DNA of 64,000 nt, taken from positions 37,401 to 101,400 of the forward strand of contig SHMT01000016.1 of NCBI GenBank assembly GCA_004282745.1, in the 5' to 3' direction. Within the stretch, counting starts at the first letter, position 1. Every line of letters starts with the position of its first letter. A program made the position numbers and the translations under genes. The notes beneath the pieces are model-generated. The model worked only from the letters and a program-made list of their open reading frames with translations, had not been told where the DNA came from and searched no databases. Origin of the DNA: Candidatus Scalindua sp. SCAELEC01 (lineage in GTDB: Bacteria; Planctomycetota; Brocadiia; Brocadiales; Scalinduaceae). Positions 27,655 through 36,809 of the stretch are shown here, one piece after another.

Positions 27655-28005
27655 GGTTTATGGCCTCAAACCTTTCTCAATTAGACATTTCCAAAAAACC
27701 AAAAAGCGGCTCATTAGTTCCAATAGAAACACAACACAACGCTATTATATAGAATTGAGGCGCTAACCGCTAGAACATTGCAGGAGTAATCTGTCTCAAG
27801 GGGTAACACGGCATACCGTATTGAACAAACCAAAATGCTCACCTTCACATAATCCGTGAATCTAAACTAATGCTGTTCGCCACACACCCATCGAGAAATT
27901 TTGACATGCCGTCATCTTTTATTTGTACGGTTCCACATCCTGCCTCCCCGCATTGTTGTCGAATTTTTCTTCGATCTGACCTGCTGACATCAGGGTCGCC
28001 CTTTT
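27655..28005. other. Intergenic stretch, nothing recognised
   Basis: About 350 nt between the Dabb gene start and the YgiQ gene end, both on the minus strand. No tRNA, repeat family or credible gene was seen; the plus-strand open frame here is antisense-like and cysteine/proline-rich by chance. Confidence 0.4.
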
Positions 28006-29937
28006 TTACCGCTTCTTACCAACCTTTCCTCTTCGTTCTGTTCTCACCCCTTTCGGCACCTTTTTATTGCCCCCCCTATCCCTCTGCACTTTTTCACTTT
28101 TTACAAATCCAAGAAACCGTTTTAGCAACTCTGTTTTTTTTGTCTCCGTAAGCCTTCTTTTTATCCAATCGTAATTCTCTTTCTTGTACCAAAAAGAGAA
28201 ACGATGTTGATCCCTTCTCTCCTGTATTGATTTCGGTGTGTAGTATTTTTTTAGCGTGTAAGGGTGATAACCGGAATAGTAGATTACGGTAGCGACCGTC
28301 ATAGGAGTAGGTGTAAAGTCTTGGACGAGCTCAAGTTTAAATCCAAGTTCTTTTGTCTCAACTGCCAGGTCAGCCATCTCTTCATCACGACAACCAGGAT
28401 GACTTGAAATGAAGTAAGGAACAAGCTGTTGATTAAGGGAATATTTTCTATCGATACGGTCAAACAGTTTTTTAAATTCCTTAAAATGGTCAAATGGTGG
28501 TTTTCTCATTAATTTGAGGATGTTTGCAGCGGTATGTTCCGGGGCAACTTTGAGTCTACCAGAGACGTGGCGAGTCACAAGCTGAACCAGATAATCATCA
28601 ATAGAGGAATCGGCTTTCGTATTATAGCTTTTTGTTATTAGATCGTAACGAACTCCACTTCCGACAAACGCTTTCTTTACCTTTGGATGATCGTCTACTC
28701 TCCTATAGATATCGGTCAATGGAGAATGGTTTGTGCCGAGATTTCCACATATTACGGGATAAATGCAAGAGGGGGCAGCACATCTATCACAAAGCCCTTG
28801 CACTTTCCCCTTCATCTTGTACATATTGGCGGAAGGGCCTCCAAGATCAGAGATGTAGCCTTTGAAATCGGGCATATTCACGACCTTTTCTACTTCACTC
28901 AGTATCGATTTCTGTGAACGGCTGGCAATAAACTTCCCTTGATGAGCGGAAATAGTACAAAAACTGCACCCCCCAAAACAGCCTCGATGAATGTTTATCG
29001 AAAACTTTATCATTTCATAGGCAGGAATATTACCGCGTTTTTTATATTTGGGATGAGGAAGCCTTGTATAGGGTAAGTCAAAAGAGCTATCAATCTCTCT
29101 CTCTTTCATTGTGGAAAAAGGAGGATTAATTATCACAGATCTCCCTGAAATATCTTGTATTATTCGCTTTGCAAAAACCTTGTTTGACTCCTGCTCTACC
29201 TGTTTAAAGTTTGCGGCAAAGGCCTTTTTGTCTTCCAAACAGTTCTGATGAGATTGTATCGTGGTGTCTTGCCAATGTTTGTTCCTTGGAATACCGCTAT
29301 TGTTTTCGCGGATATAGCCTGTCTGTCTCACCATTGTCAATTGATGAAAGGGTACCCCCTTTTCCAGAAGCTTGAGAATCTCTTTGAGGGGTTGCTCTCC
29401 CATTCCATACACCAACAAATCCGCCCCGCTTGTTTCAAGAATAGATGGCATCAGTCTGTTTGACCAATAATCGTAGTGGGTAACTCGTCTGAGAGATGCC
29501 TCTATACCTCCAATTACCACAGGGACATCTGGATAGAGAGATTTCAAGATCTTGGTATAGGTGGCAACGGCATAATCGGGACGAAAACCGGCTTTCCCTC
29601 CGGGAGTATAGGCGTCAGTAGAGCGAAGTCTCTTGTTCGCCGTGTAATGGCTCACCAGAGAGTCCATGCAGCCGGAAGTTACTCCAAAGAAATATTTTGG
29701 TCTCCCAAATTTCTTAAAATCACGGAGATCGTCTCTCCAATTTGGTTGCGGAACAATAGCTACCCGATAGCCTTCACTTTCGATGATTCTGCCAATCACG
29801 GCAGCTCCAAATGCTGGGTGATCAACATATGCGTCACCCGATATGAGAATAACATCAAGTTCTTCCCAATGCCGCATCTCCGCTTCCTTTTTCGTAGTTG
29901 GAAGCCACTCGGTTATTTCAGGACGTTTTTCTTTCAT
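28006..29937 (-). CDS. YgiQ-family radical SAM protein
   Basis: This 643-residue protein has the family's N-terminal domain (DVILISGDAYVDHPAFGAAVIGRIIE) and a central radical SAM core with the 4Fe-4S motif in INIHRGCFGGCSFCTISAHQG (CxxxCxxC). GGPSANMYKMKGK, a cysteine-rich insert and the LKVAPEHT and KKYYTPKS segments complete the YgiQ pattern. The reaction catalysed is unknown. The start at ATG 29937 has AGGA 5 nt upstream; another ATG lies nine codons earlier at 29964. The C-terminus is strongly basic. It follows the zinc-ribbon gene closely, suggesting co-transcription. Confidence 0.92.
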   Translation of the reverse strand: MKEKRPEITEWLPTTKKEAEMRHWEELDVILISGDAYVDHPAFGAAVIGRIIESEGYRVAIVPQPNWRDDLRDFKKFGRPKYFFGVTSGCMDSLVSHYTANKRLRSTDAYTPGGKAGFRPDYAVATYTKILKSLYPDVPVVIGGIEASLRRVTHYDYWSNRLMPSILETSGADLLVYGMGEQPLKEILKLLEKGVPFHQLTMVRQTGYIRENNSGIPRNKHWQDTTIQSHQNCLEDKKAFAANFKQVEQESNKVFAKRIIQDISGRSVIINPPFSTMKEREIDSSFDLPYTRLPHPKYKKRGNIPAYEMIKFSINIHRGCFGGCSFCTISAHQGKFIASRSQKSILSEVEKVVNMPDFKGYISDLGGPSANMYKMKGKVQGLCDRCAAPSCIYPVICGNLGTNHSPLTDIYRRVDDHPKVKKAFVGSGVRYDLITKSYNTKADSSIDDYLVQLVTRHVSGRLKVAPEHTAANILKLMRKPPFDHFKEFKKLFDRIDRKYSLNQQLVPYFISSHPGCRDEEMADLAVETKELGFKLELVQDFTPTPMTVATVIYYSGYHPYTLKKYYTPKSIQERRDQHRFSFWYKKENYDWIKRRLTETKKTELLKRFLGFVKSEKVQRDRGGNKKVPKGVRTERRGKVGKKR

Positions 29938-29970
29938 CTCTTTCCTACTCTTATGGTACCTCATGTTAAT

Positions 29971-30447
29971 TCACAAGGTGGTATCGCTTCTCCCTTTCAT
30001 ATATTTCTGATAACGCTCCTTACCTACACACTCACTTCCAACCGGGCACTTCTCAATACAGCTTTCAGGTAGTTCACGCTCGACCTTTTCTCCACAACTC
30101 TCACAAGCATACTCATTTTCGAAACCTGCCACCGATGCGGTCCCCATCTGTTCGCAAAATGGACACCTTACATCTATGATCTCTACCCTCTTTATCTTTT
30201 CAGCACCGGGACATTGAAAAATGGAGGGTTTACTAAAGCCCCCTGTTGAAGCATGTGAGATCTTTTTTACTTTTGCAATTGTTTGGGTGGCCAAGATCCG
30301 AAGAGTCATTCGCCTCTCTCGTCTTAAGAATTCCTGCAGTGCCTTCATGGCATCCTGATTGCCTTTTCCGACCCTACCAATCTCTCCAAGGGCCTCCTCT
30401 ACCACTTCTGAATTTTCGTGATATAATTTTTGAAAAAGTTCTTCCAT
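29971..30447 (-). CDS. Hypothetical HEAT-like and zinc-ribbon protein
   Basis: The first 65 residues form two helical repeats resembling HEAT units (EVVEEALGEIGRVGKGNQDAMKALQEFL). The second half has paired cysteines: CPFCEQ and CESCGEK about 22 residues apart, a zinc-ribbon pattern, then a further CIEKCPVGSEC cluster. This suggests a metal-binding, protein-interacting role, but no family is recognised. It ends just upstream of the YgiQ gene on the same strand and begins about 80 nt after aconitase. Confidence 0.65.
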   Translation of the reverse strand: MEELFQKLYHENSEVVEEALGEIGRVGKGNQDAMKALQEFLRRERRMTLRILATQTIAKVKKISHASTGGFSKPSIFQCPGAEKIKRVEIIDVRCPFCEQMGTASVAGFENEYACESCGEKVERELPESCIEKCPVGSECVGKERYQKYMKGRSDTTL

Positions 30448-30524
30448 TTTTGTTATCGCCTACTCACGACAGGCAGCATTTTTTTATAAGACCCGCTTTA
30501 CAACCATTATGAGATGAGCACATA

Positions 30525-32471
30525 TCAACTTTCCAGCTCGTTTGCCAATTTTAATTTATTAATTATGGAATTCAACAAGCCACCGGAGACAATTTTGTTT
30601 CTATCTCTTTCACTTAAATTAATTCTCGTTTTTATTGTTTTGCCATGCAATTGAGTAGTCACATGATTTTCATTTAAAATTTCCGCTTTGACTCTTGGAA
30701 ACCTTATGATATCCCCCTCATTTATAGAAACATAATCCTCTGAGTTTTCAAAGACCAGGGGTATAATTCCAAAGTTAATAAGATTAGCGTAATGGATCCT
30801 CGCAAAGCTCTTAGCGATTTTTACCCTGACACCCAAATACCTTGGAGCAATCGCAGCATGTTCACGGGAAGAGCCCTGCCCATAGTTCTCACCACAAATT
30901 ACGGTAGCATTTCCCGCCCACTTTGCCTTTTCCGGAAATCCAGGATCGATCTGATTATATACAAACTTGCTTATTTCAGGAATATTACTTCGTAACGGCA
31001 GCACAGCATTACCAGCTGGCATTATATGGTCTGTGGTAATATTATCACCGACCTTGAGAATTACGGTGCATTCCAGGGATTCGGGCAACTCTTCAAAATC
31101 GGGAAAAGGTACAATATTCGGACCACGTATGATCTCTACTCGTGAAGTATCTGGCACTGGTGGTATTATCATGGAATCATTGACAATATATTTTTTCGGA
31201 TTTAACACTCTTGGATAAATCCCAAGATCCCGAGGATCTCTTATTTCTCCAAAAATACCGGCTGCAGCCGCTGTCTCTGGACTGCAGAGATATACCCTGT
31301 CATCTTTTGTTCCACTACGACCGGGAAAATTCCTCGGAAATGTTCTTAGGGAAACGGTACCAGAAGCGGGCGCCTGTCCAATTCCAATGCATCCCAGACA
31401 ACCAGATTGTTGAATCTTTACTCCTGCATTTAAGAGCGATATCATACCACCTTTGGCTGTTACGTTTTCAAGTACCTGCCTGCTTCCCGGATTGATTTCA
31501 AACGATACTCGATCGTGTACCGTTTTGTTTTCCAAGACCTTACAAACAATCATCAAATCACGGAATGATGAGTTAACAGATGAACCGACAATACATTGAT
31601 GAACGGTTTCTCCTGCAACCTCTTTCACCTTTTTGACATTATCAGGAGAAGAGGGACAGGCGATAAGCGGTTCGAGTGTGGATAAATTTATTTCGTCCAG
31701 TTTATCATATTCCGCCTTTTGGTCCGCCTTAAGATCAAGCCAAATATCCCCTCGACCCTGAGATTGCAGGTATCTTTTTGTCTGGTTGTCAGAGGGAAAG
31801 AGAGAAGTAGTTGCCCCCAATTCTGCACCCATATTTGCTATTGTTGCACGGTCTGTTGCGCTTAAGCTCCCTACACCGGGCCCAAAGTATTCGATAATAT
31901 ACCCGACTCCCCCTTTTACCGAGTGACGTCGCAACATCTCTAAAATAACATCTTTCCCGCTCACCCAATCTTGCAATTTACCTCTTAGTTTAACCCCAAA
32001 TATTCTTGGATATTTAAGATAATACGGTTCCCCAGCCATGGCGGTAGCAACGTCTAAGCCACCTGCACCGATAGCCAGCATACCGAGTGCTCCTCCAGTA
32101 CAAGTGTGACTATCTGAGCCAAGTAAAGTTTTCCCCGGAATTCCAAACCGTTCAAAATGGACCTGGTGCGAGATCCCATTCCCGGGTTTCGAAAAAAATA
32201 CACCATACTTTGCTGCAAGCGTCTGCAAGAACAGATGGTCATCCATATTTCTAAAATCTGTCTGCAAGAGATTATGGTCTACATAACTTACCGACAGTTC
32301 TGTCCTCACCCTCTCAATTCCCATCTTCTCAAACTCTAGGTAAACCATGGTCCCCGTTGCATCTTGCGTAATCGTTTGGTCTATCCTGATGCCAATTTCT
32401 TCACCAGCAACAGGTTTCCCTTTGACGAGGTGACGTTCTAATATTTTCTGAGACAAAGTTTTTCCGGACAT
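30525..32471 (-). CDS. Aconitate hydratase (aconitase family)
   Basis: Aconitase interconverts citrate and isocitrate with a 4Fe-4S cluster. The 648 residues include LLQTDFRNMDDHLFLQ, GSDSHTCTGGALGMLAIGAGGLDVA, SGCLGCIGIGQAP (two cluster cysteines), RNFPGRSGTKDDRVYLCSPETAAAA, and the swivel domain GENYGQGSSREHAA. The position that carries the third cluster cysteine in most aconitases (IGSCTN) reads VGSSVNSS here. I recall the same variation in the shorter bacterial aconitase group, so it is probably natural. AAGGGGTCACTT precedes ATG 32471. It may feed a TCA or reductive pathway; no partner gene is adjacent. Confidence 0.9.
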   Translation of the reverse strand: MSGKTLSQKILERHLVKGKPVAGEEIGIRIDQTITQDATGTMVYLEFEKMGIERVRTELSVSYVDHNLLQTDFRNMDDHLFLQTLAAKYGVFFSKPGNGISHQVHFERFGIPGKTLLGSDSHTCTGGALGMLAIGAGGLDVATAMAGEPYYLKYPRIFGVKLRGKLQDWVSGKDVILEMLRRHSVKGGVGYIIEYFGPGVGSLSATDRATIANMGAELGATTSLFPSDNQTKRYLQSQGRGDIWLDLKADQKAEYDKLDEINLSTLEPLIACPSSPDNVKKVKEVAGETVHQCIVGSSVNSSFRDLMIVCKVLENKTVHDRVSFEINPGSRQVLENVTAKGGMISLLNAGVKIQQSGCLGCIGIGQAPASGTVSLRTFPRNFPGRSGTKDDRVYLCSPETAAAAGIFGEIRDPRDLGIYPRVLNPKKYIVNDSMIIPPVPDTSRVEIIRGPNIVPFPDFEELPESLECTVILKVGDNITTDHIMPAGNAVLPLRSNIPEISKFVYNQIDPGFPEKAKWAGNATVICGENYGQGSSREHAAIAPRYLGVRVKIAKSFARIHYANLINFGIIPLVFENSEDYVSINEGDIIRFPRVKAEILNENHVTTQLHGKTIKTRINLSERDRNKIVSGGLLNSIINKLKLANELES

Positions 32472-32867
32472 AAGTGACCCCTTATACTGTTACACCACTA
32501 AAGTTTCTTTTTTTATTCGGTTTTTCGACTTTCAGAAAAAGTCAAAAACACCTCCCCGCTCAAATCTTCGTCCTAACCGGCACGGTCTTGAGACAAGCTC
32601 TTTTTGGTTAGCAGAAGAAAATAAAATCCTTCTGGTAATATAAATGTTTTTATGGAAAAAGTACACCGCAAAAGAACAAACCGGTATGAGTCGTGTTTCT
32701 GCGGTGTATCGGAATCAGACAATGGGAAAAAGACTGAAGCTCCCGGGGCAAGAAAACTTAATGAACATCTATTCCTCTGTAAGCAAGCTTTTTCATTTTC
32801 CTGGTTGTTGAGTTGTTCCGTCAAATGCGCTTGCTAAGGGTCCAGGTGTAGTCTGAAAAGTGAAGTT
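32472..32867. other. Intergenic stretch, no credible gene
   Basis: About 400 nt between the aconitase start and the methyltransferase end. A 61-codon plus-strand frame lacks a ribosome binding site and similarity. A fragment GCTAAGGGTCCAGG near 32835 resembles the family 2 terminal motif. The aconitase promoter should lie here but is not obvious. Confidence 0.4.
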
Positions 32868-33443
32868 TTATTTTTCCGCACAGTAGACAAATGCTGGTGG
32901 AAAGTTCAACCATACTGTCTCTGTTTTCGTAAGATGTTTAAATCTTGTGGAGAGGTTTTTTTTGAACCGAATACCGGCTGGAAGGAGTAACCCCTGAAGG
33001 TAAGCGAAAGTCAAAAACTTCCCTCCAGGCTTGAGTATATCGACTATAGTATCCAGCAATTCGTTTTGCAACCCCTCACTAAAAGAGGCCCACGGCAAAC
33101 CGCATATGATACTGTCACACTCCTTGAGTGCGAGGCGATGAAGATATTTTTTCGCATTCGTAGCAGAATCGTGGTAAATAGTTACGTTTGGGCATCTGCT
33201 TATTGTCGCTTTAACAAAATCAGGGTTAATTTCCAGGGCAAAAAACTTTGTATCTTTAGAGACTTTTTGAAGAATTTTCTCAGTAAAGATACCGGTACCT
33301 GAACCGAACTCGATAACGGATGATGCGTTAGACAAATCAGCAGCGTCTGTAATTAAGTCAGCAAGACTTTGAGAACTTGGAGCTATTGCCCCTGTCTTAG
33401 TCGGATGAAAAACAAATTGCTTTATAAAGTGTAGTACATGCAT
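32868..33443 (-). CDS. SAM-dependent methyltransferase, phospholipid N-methyltransferase-like
   Basis: The 191-residue class I methyltransferase has motif I in VIEFGSGTGIFTEKIL (about 41-56), an acidic residue after the second strand in FFALEINPDF, and a motif IV-like SIICGLPWASFS. The opening FIKQFVFHPTKTGAIAPSSQSLADLI is typical of the PmtA/KsgA-like group that acts on phosphatidylethanolamine or related lipids. It would work on the inner membrane surface. The assignment to a lipid substrate is inference; an rRNA dimethylase is less likely given the length. Confidence 0.75.
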   Translation of the reverse strand: MHVLHFIKQFVFHPTKTGAIAPSSQSLADLITDAADLSNASSVIEFGSGTGIFTEKILQKVSKDTKFFALEINPDFVKATISRCPNVTIYHDSATNAKKYLHRLALKECDSIICGLPWASFSEGLQNELLDTIVDILKPGGKFLTFAYLQGLLLPAGIRFKKNLSTRFKHLTKTETVWLNFPPAFVYCAEK

Positions 33444-33552
33444 TCTGAGAATCCAGCTAGTAGGGCATCAAGGAGCACAATTAAGTTAAAAGGTTATGAG
33501 CAGAGAAAAATAAAGTTTCTGTGCTTAAGTGGAAACAAAACCGTACTGTGGG

Positions 33553-33594
33553 TAAAAAAATAAGCCTAACGTCTCCAGATAAAGACGTTAGGCT
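33553..33594 (-). terminator. Rho-independent terminator of the tRNA pair
   Basis: On the minus strand a perfect 12-bp stem (AGCCTAACGTCT/AGACGTTAGGCT, 33563-33574 with 33583-33594) and an 8-nt loop are followed by TTATTTTTTT. It lies 10 nt beyond the tRNA-Glu gene. Confidence 0.9.
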
Positions 33595-33604
33595 ATAATT
33601 AATT

Positions 33605-33677
33605 GACCCCATGGGGATTTGAACCCCAGTTGCCGGGATGAAAACCCGGTGTCCTAGGCCTAACTAGACGATGGGGC
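33605..33677 (-). tRNA. tRNA-Glu (anticodon UUC)
   Basis: The acceptor GCCCCAT/ATGGGGT, D-arm CGTCTAGTTAGGCCTAGG, anticodon loop TTTTCAT with TTC, and T-arm GGGGTTCAAATCCCC are present. CCA is not encoded. It is followed by a strong terminator. Confidence 0.93.
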
Positions 33678-33697
33678 CTGCAATGCGTATATCAAGA

Positions 33698-33770
33698 TGA
33701 GGGCAGAAGGACTCGAACCTTCGACAATCGCCTTAAAAGGGCGGTGCTCTACCAACTGAGCTATGCCCCC
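33698..33770 (-). tRNA. tRNA-Lys (anticodon UUU)
   Basis: The acceptor GGGGGCA/TGCCCTC, D-arm TAGCTCAGTTGGTAGAGC, anticodon loop CTTTTAA with TTT, and T-arm GAAGGTTCGAGTCCTTC are present. CCA is not encoded. It lies 20 nt upstream of tRNA-Glu and probably shares its transcript. One C-A mismatch sits at the base of the anticodon stem. Confidence 0.93.
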
Positions 33771-33921
33771 TCCATACATTCTACAACACATACTATTAAA
33801 AAATTGTGGCTAATCAACCTCCCTGCAAATCTCAGGGATTAACTTTTCAAACCAATCAGTGGAACTCATGCACGGGTATAAGAGAATCCCTACACAACGT
33901 CCTGAAAGGTACCAAGGCAAA

Positions 33922-34482
33922 TTATACCTTCATAAGCTCGGCAGTCTTCGTTTCCAACAACCCATTGAGCGTGGCCTCGCTCTCGCGAATAAATTCCTGG
34001 ATCCTCTCTTTTGCTTTCTTCGATTCATCTTCGGTAATCAAAGAAGCCTTCTCTTCCTTATCAACGTGCTTATTCGCATCTCTCCTGATATTCCTTACAG
34101 AAATCTTTGCCTCCTCTATCAGATCTTTAACCTGTGCGACTATCTTTTTTCGCCGGTCTTCACTCAGGGGTGGAAGTGGAATCCGAATAGTTTTGCCATC
34201 CGAATGTGTGGTCAACCCCAGATCTGCCTGCTGAATAGCCTTCTCTATATCTTTTATTATTGATGGGTCAAAAGGACTAATTACTACCAGTTGTGCTTCC
34301 GGTGCCGTGATATTAGCTATCTGTTTCAGTGGAGTTGGCGAACCATAATAGTCGACCTTAACGTTTTCAACTATCCCGGGTGAGGCACGACCAGTTCTGA
34401 GGCTCTTCAGCTCTTCCTTCGCCATCTCAATGGTTTTCTCCATTTTCCTTTTTGTCTCTTCCTGTATCTCTTTGGCACTCAT
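33922..34482 (-). CDS. frr: Ribosome recycling factor
   Basis: RRF, with EF-G, splits post-termination ribosomes. The 186 residues match the family throughout: LRTGRASPGIVENVKVDYYGSPTPLKQIANI near residues 28-58, then IRIPLPPLSEDRRKKIVAQVK and VRNIRRDANK. The length is normal. The start ATG (34482) overlaps the pyrH stop by 4 nt (ATGA), giving tight coupling. It is the last gene of rpsB-tsf-pyrH-frr, a classical bacterial order. Confidence 0.97.
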   Translation of the reverse strand: MSAKEIQEETKRKMEKTIEMAKEELKSLRTGRASPGIVENVKVDYYGSPTPLKQIANITAPEAQLVVISPFDPSIIKDIEKAIQQADLGLTTHSDGKTIRIPLPPLSEDRRKKIVAQVKDLIEEAKISVRNIRRDANKHVDKEEKASLITEDESKKAKERIQEFIRESEATLNGLLETKTAELMKV

Positions 34483-35207
34483 GAGCTTTTTCCTATATAG
34501 GTACCAATTCGTGTACCTTCAATCGCCTTTGCAATATTATTTTTCTTTCTAAAATTGAACACAACGATTGGTAAATCATTATCCATACTCAGGGATATTG
34601 CAGTAGAATCCATAACGGCAAGTTTTTTTTCTAAAACATCAAAATAGTTTAATTTTACATATTTTTTAGCCGAGCTGTTTGTTTTCGGGTCATCAGAGTA
34701 GACACCGTCTACTTTTGTCCCTTTCAGGAACACATCTGCTCCAATTTCAATAGCCCTCAATGCCGCGGCCGTATCCGTTGTAAAGTATGGATTCCCGGTG
34801 CCACCAGCGACAATAACCACCTTACCGGAATTAAGATAATCAATGCACTTACTAACGTTGTATGTCTCTACAATATTGTGGATCTGTATGGCACTTAATA
34901 CGCACGAAGGCACCTTTATTATTTCAAGGTGGTTTTTAAGAATGATAGCATTCATTACGGTCGCAATCATTCCAAGTTGATCAGCACTCGTACGATCGAA
35001 TCCCGTCTCACTTAACTTTGCTCCCCGTAAAATATTTCCACCACCGAGTACAATAGCAATTTGAGCTTTGGTACTTCTTGACTTTTTAATTTCACTTGCA
35101 ACTGAAGCAAATTTCTCAGCCTCAATACCTGTTTTCTCTTCTGAACAGAAACCCTCTCCACTGATCTTAAGCAGAACGCGTTTGTAGTTTTTCGTAATTT
35201 TTGGCAT
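34479..35207 (-). CDS. pyrH: UMP kinase
   Basis: PyrH phosphorylates UMP to UDP, the first kinase step for RNA and UDP-sugar supply. The 242-residue protein shows the amino-acid-kinase fold: LLKISGEGF, IAIVLGGGNILRG, DQLGMIATVMNAIIL, VVIVAGGTGNPYFTTDTAAALRA and KGTKVDGVYSDDP. ATG 35207 is followed downstream by frr with an ATGA overlap. The length and order (tsf upstream, frr downstream) are standard. Confidence 0.97.
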   Translation of the reverse strand: MPKITKNYKRVLLKISGEGFCSEEKTGIEAEKFASVASEIKKSRSTKAQIAIVLGGGNILRGAKLSETGFDRTSADQLGMIATVMNAIILKNHLEIIKVPSCVLSAIQIHNIVETYNVSKCIDYLNSGKVVIVAGGTGNPYFTTDTAAALRAIEIGADVFLKGTKVDGVYSDDPKTNSSAKKYVKLNYFDVLEKKLAVMDSTAISLSMDNDLPIVVFNFRKKNNIAKAIEGTRIGTYIGKSS

Positions 35208-35302
35208 TTATTATAGATGCTGATCAGAAGACCAATTTCAACAGTTTCGGCAACAAAATGTTTCGTCAAGAAAAAACCTATTGAAAACCAAAACCATGAA
35301 CC

Positions 35303-35884
35303 TTACACATGAAATCTTACAAAACGACTAATCCTGATATTTTCACCAAGTTTTGCAATTGCACCTTTTAGTAAATCATTAATCGTTTGGTCACCATTTT
35401 TTACAAAGGGTTGTTCCAAAAGACACTTTTCCTTATAAAAATTCTCTAGCTTACCCTCAACAATCTTGTCTCTAACATCAGATGGTTTGTCCTTAAATTC
35501 TTCTTCGAAAATCTCCTTTTGCTTTTCAACAAGATCCTTTGCAATAGCCTCTCTGCCTACCGAAACAGGATCAGTAGCTGCTACCTGCATACAACAGTTT
35601 TTGACAAAGTCAGTAAAAACATCATTGTTCGCAACAAAATCCGTTTCACATTTCACCTCAACCATAGCACCTATCTTACCTGTTGTATGTATATACGATC
35701 CAATTTTACCCTCTGGAGTACCACGAGAATCTTTTTTTGCAGCCTTCGCAAATCCCTTTTCCCGTAATAGTTCTGCTGCGGTCTCAAAGACTCCATTTGT
35801 CTTGTCGAGTGCTTTTTTACAGTCCAAAACCCCGGCACCTGTTTGCTCTCTTAATTTTTTCACACTTGCTGCATCTACTTTCAT
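35303..35884 (-). CDS. tsf: Elongation factor Ts (short form)
   Basis: EF-Ts recycles EF-Tu by exchanging GDP. The N-terminal UBA-like part reads VKKLREQTGAGVLDCKKAL, and the core has GKIGAMVEVKCETDFVA. At 193 residues it is about 90 shorter than E. coli EF-Ts, with only one core half, as in the short Thermus-type proteins. The C-terminus ISRFVRF is typical. It lies 96 nt downstream of rpsB in the same operon. Confidence 0.95.
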   Translation of the reverse strand: MKVDAASVKKLREQTGAGVLDCKKALDKTNGVFETAAELLREKGFAKAAKKDSRGTPEGKIGSYIHTTGKIGAMVEVKCETDFVANNDVFTDFVKNCCMQVAATDPVSVGREAIAKDLVEKQKEIFEEEFKDKPSDVRDKIVEGKLENFYKEKCLLEQPFVKNGDQTINDLLKGAIAKLGENIRISRFVRFHV

Positions 35885-35980
35885 TACACTAACCCCATAA
35901 TTATCGCTTAAATTTCATTGAAAAGGCCTTATCAGGAAATGTTTTTTTTCGAAGTTACTCGCGGAGAACAAAAAAACAAC

Positions 35981-36706
35981 CTAGGTACTTTCTTGTAATA
36001 CGGTGGTGTGTTCCTCTTCTTCAATAGAAGGCTGTCCCTCCAGGATAGCATCTGCAGCCTTATTCAAGAAAAGCCTTACAGACCTGATAGCATCATCATT
36101 CCCGGGAACACAAATATCTACCAAACCAGGATCGCAATCAGTATCCGTTAAACATATTGTCGGAATCCCCATCTTCAAAGCCTCTTTTATTGCAATATGC
36201 TCTTTTTTAGGATCAACAATAACCAACACAGACGGTATTTTGTTCATCTTCCTGATCCCTGCAAGATTTTTATTTATTTTTTTCCTTTCACGCGTAAACG
36301 AAGAAATCATTTTTTTACTATACGCATGAATAGAACCATTGCTCTCCATCTCCTCCAGTTCTTCCAATCGTTTCAAACGCTTGCGTATCGTCTCAAAGTT
36401 TGTCAACGTTCCGCCAAGCCATCTCTCACTGATGTAATGCATATTACAGCGTTCAGCTTCTGCAACAATTGCATCTTTTGCCTGCCACTTTGTGCCAACA
36501 AAGAGAACGTCTTTTTGAGAAGAAGAGATCTTTGCCAAAAACTTATAAGCCGTTATCAAACCCCTTACTGTTTCCTTTAAGTTTATTATGTGTATCAAAT
36601 TTCTCTTCCCAAAGATAAAGGGCTTCATCTTAGGGTTCCATCGGCTGGTCCTGTGGCCAAAATGAAAGCCAGCATCAACCAATTCTTGAATATTTAAAAT
36701 TGACAA
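35981..36706 (-). CDS. rpsB: Small ribosomal subunit protein uS2
   Basis: The protein begins with the conserved [33 protein letters not shown]. It also contains [20 protein letters not shown] and [22 protein letters not shown]. The reading frame extends upstream of the homologous region, but TTG 36706 is the likely start: TAAGGAG lies 7 nt before it and it matches the family N-terminus, giving 241 residues. A strong promoter lies 42 nt upstream. It heads the rpsB-tsf-pyrH-frr operon. Confidence 0.95.
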   Translation of the reverse strand: MSILNIQELVDAGFHFGHRTSRWNPKMKPFIFGKRNLIHIINLKETVRGLITAYKFLAKISSSQKDVLFVGTKWQAKDAIVAEAERCNMHYISERWLGGTLTNFETIRKRLKRLEELEEMESNGSIHAYSKKMISSFTRERKKINKNLAGIRKMNKIPSVLVIVDPKKEHIAIKEALKMGIPTICLTDTDCDPGLVDICVPGNDDAIRSVRLFLNKAADAILEGQPSIEEEEHTTVLQEST

Positions 36707-36747
36707 AAAAACACTCCTTAAATCACAATTAGTTAAAAAGATCCATA

Positions 36748-36776
36748 CATATATACAAAACAAAGATAAATGTCAA
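36748..36776 (-). promoter_or_regulatory. Sigma-70-type promoter of the rpsB operon
   Basis: The minus strand has TTGACA (36771-36776) and TATATG (36748-36753) with 17-nt spacing, ahead of the TTG start of rpsB at 36706. Confidence 0.7.
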
Positions 36777-36809
36777 GCATTTTCCATAGAAAGGAACAAA
36801 CACAGAACC

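Noticed and set aside
27870..28151. 93-codon plus-strand frame
   Set aside because: Overlaps the 3' end of the YgiQ gene in antisense and has a biased, unconvincing composition.
32652..32837. 61-codon plus-strand frame between aconitase and the methyltransferase
   Set aside because: No ribosome binding site and no recognisable protein features despite several cysteines.
36707..36763. Longer N-terminus for rpsB
   Set aside because: The extension precedes the conserved uS2 start and overlaps the spacer between promoter and TAAGGAG; TTG 36706 fits better.
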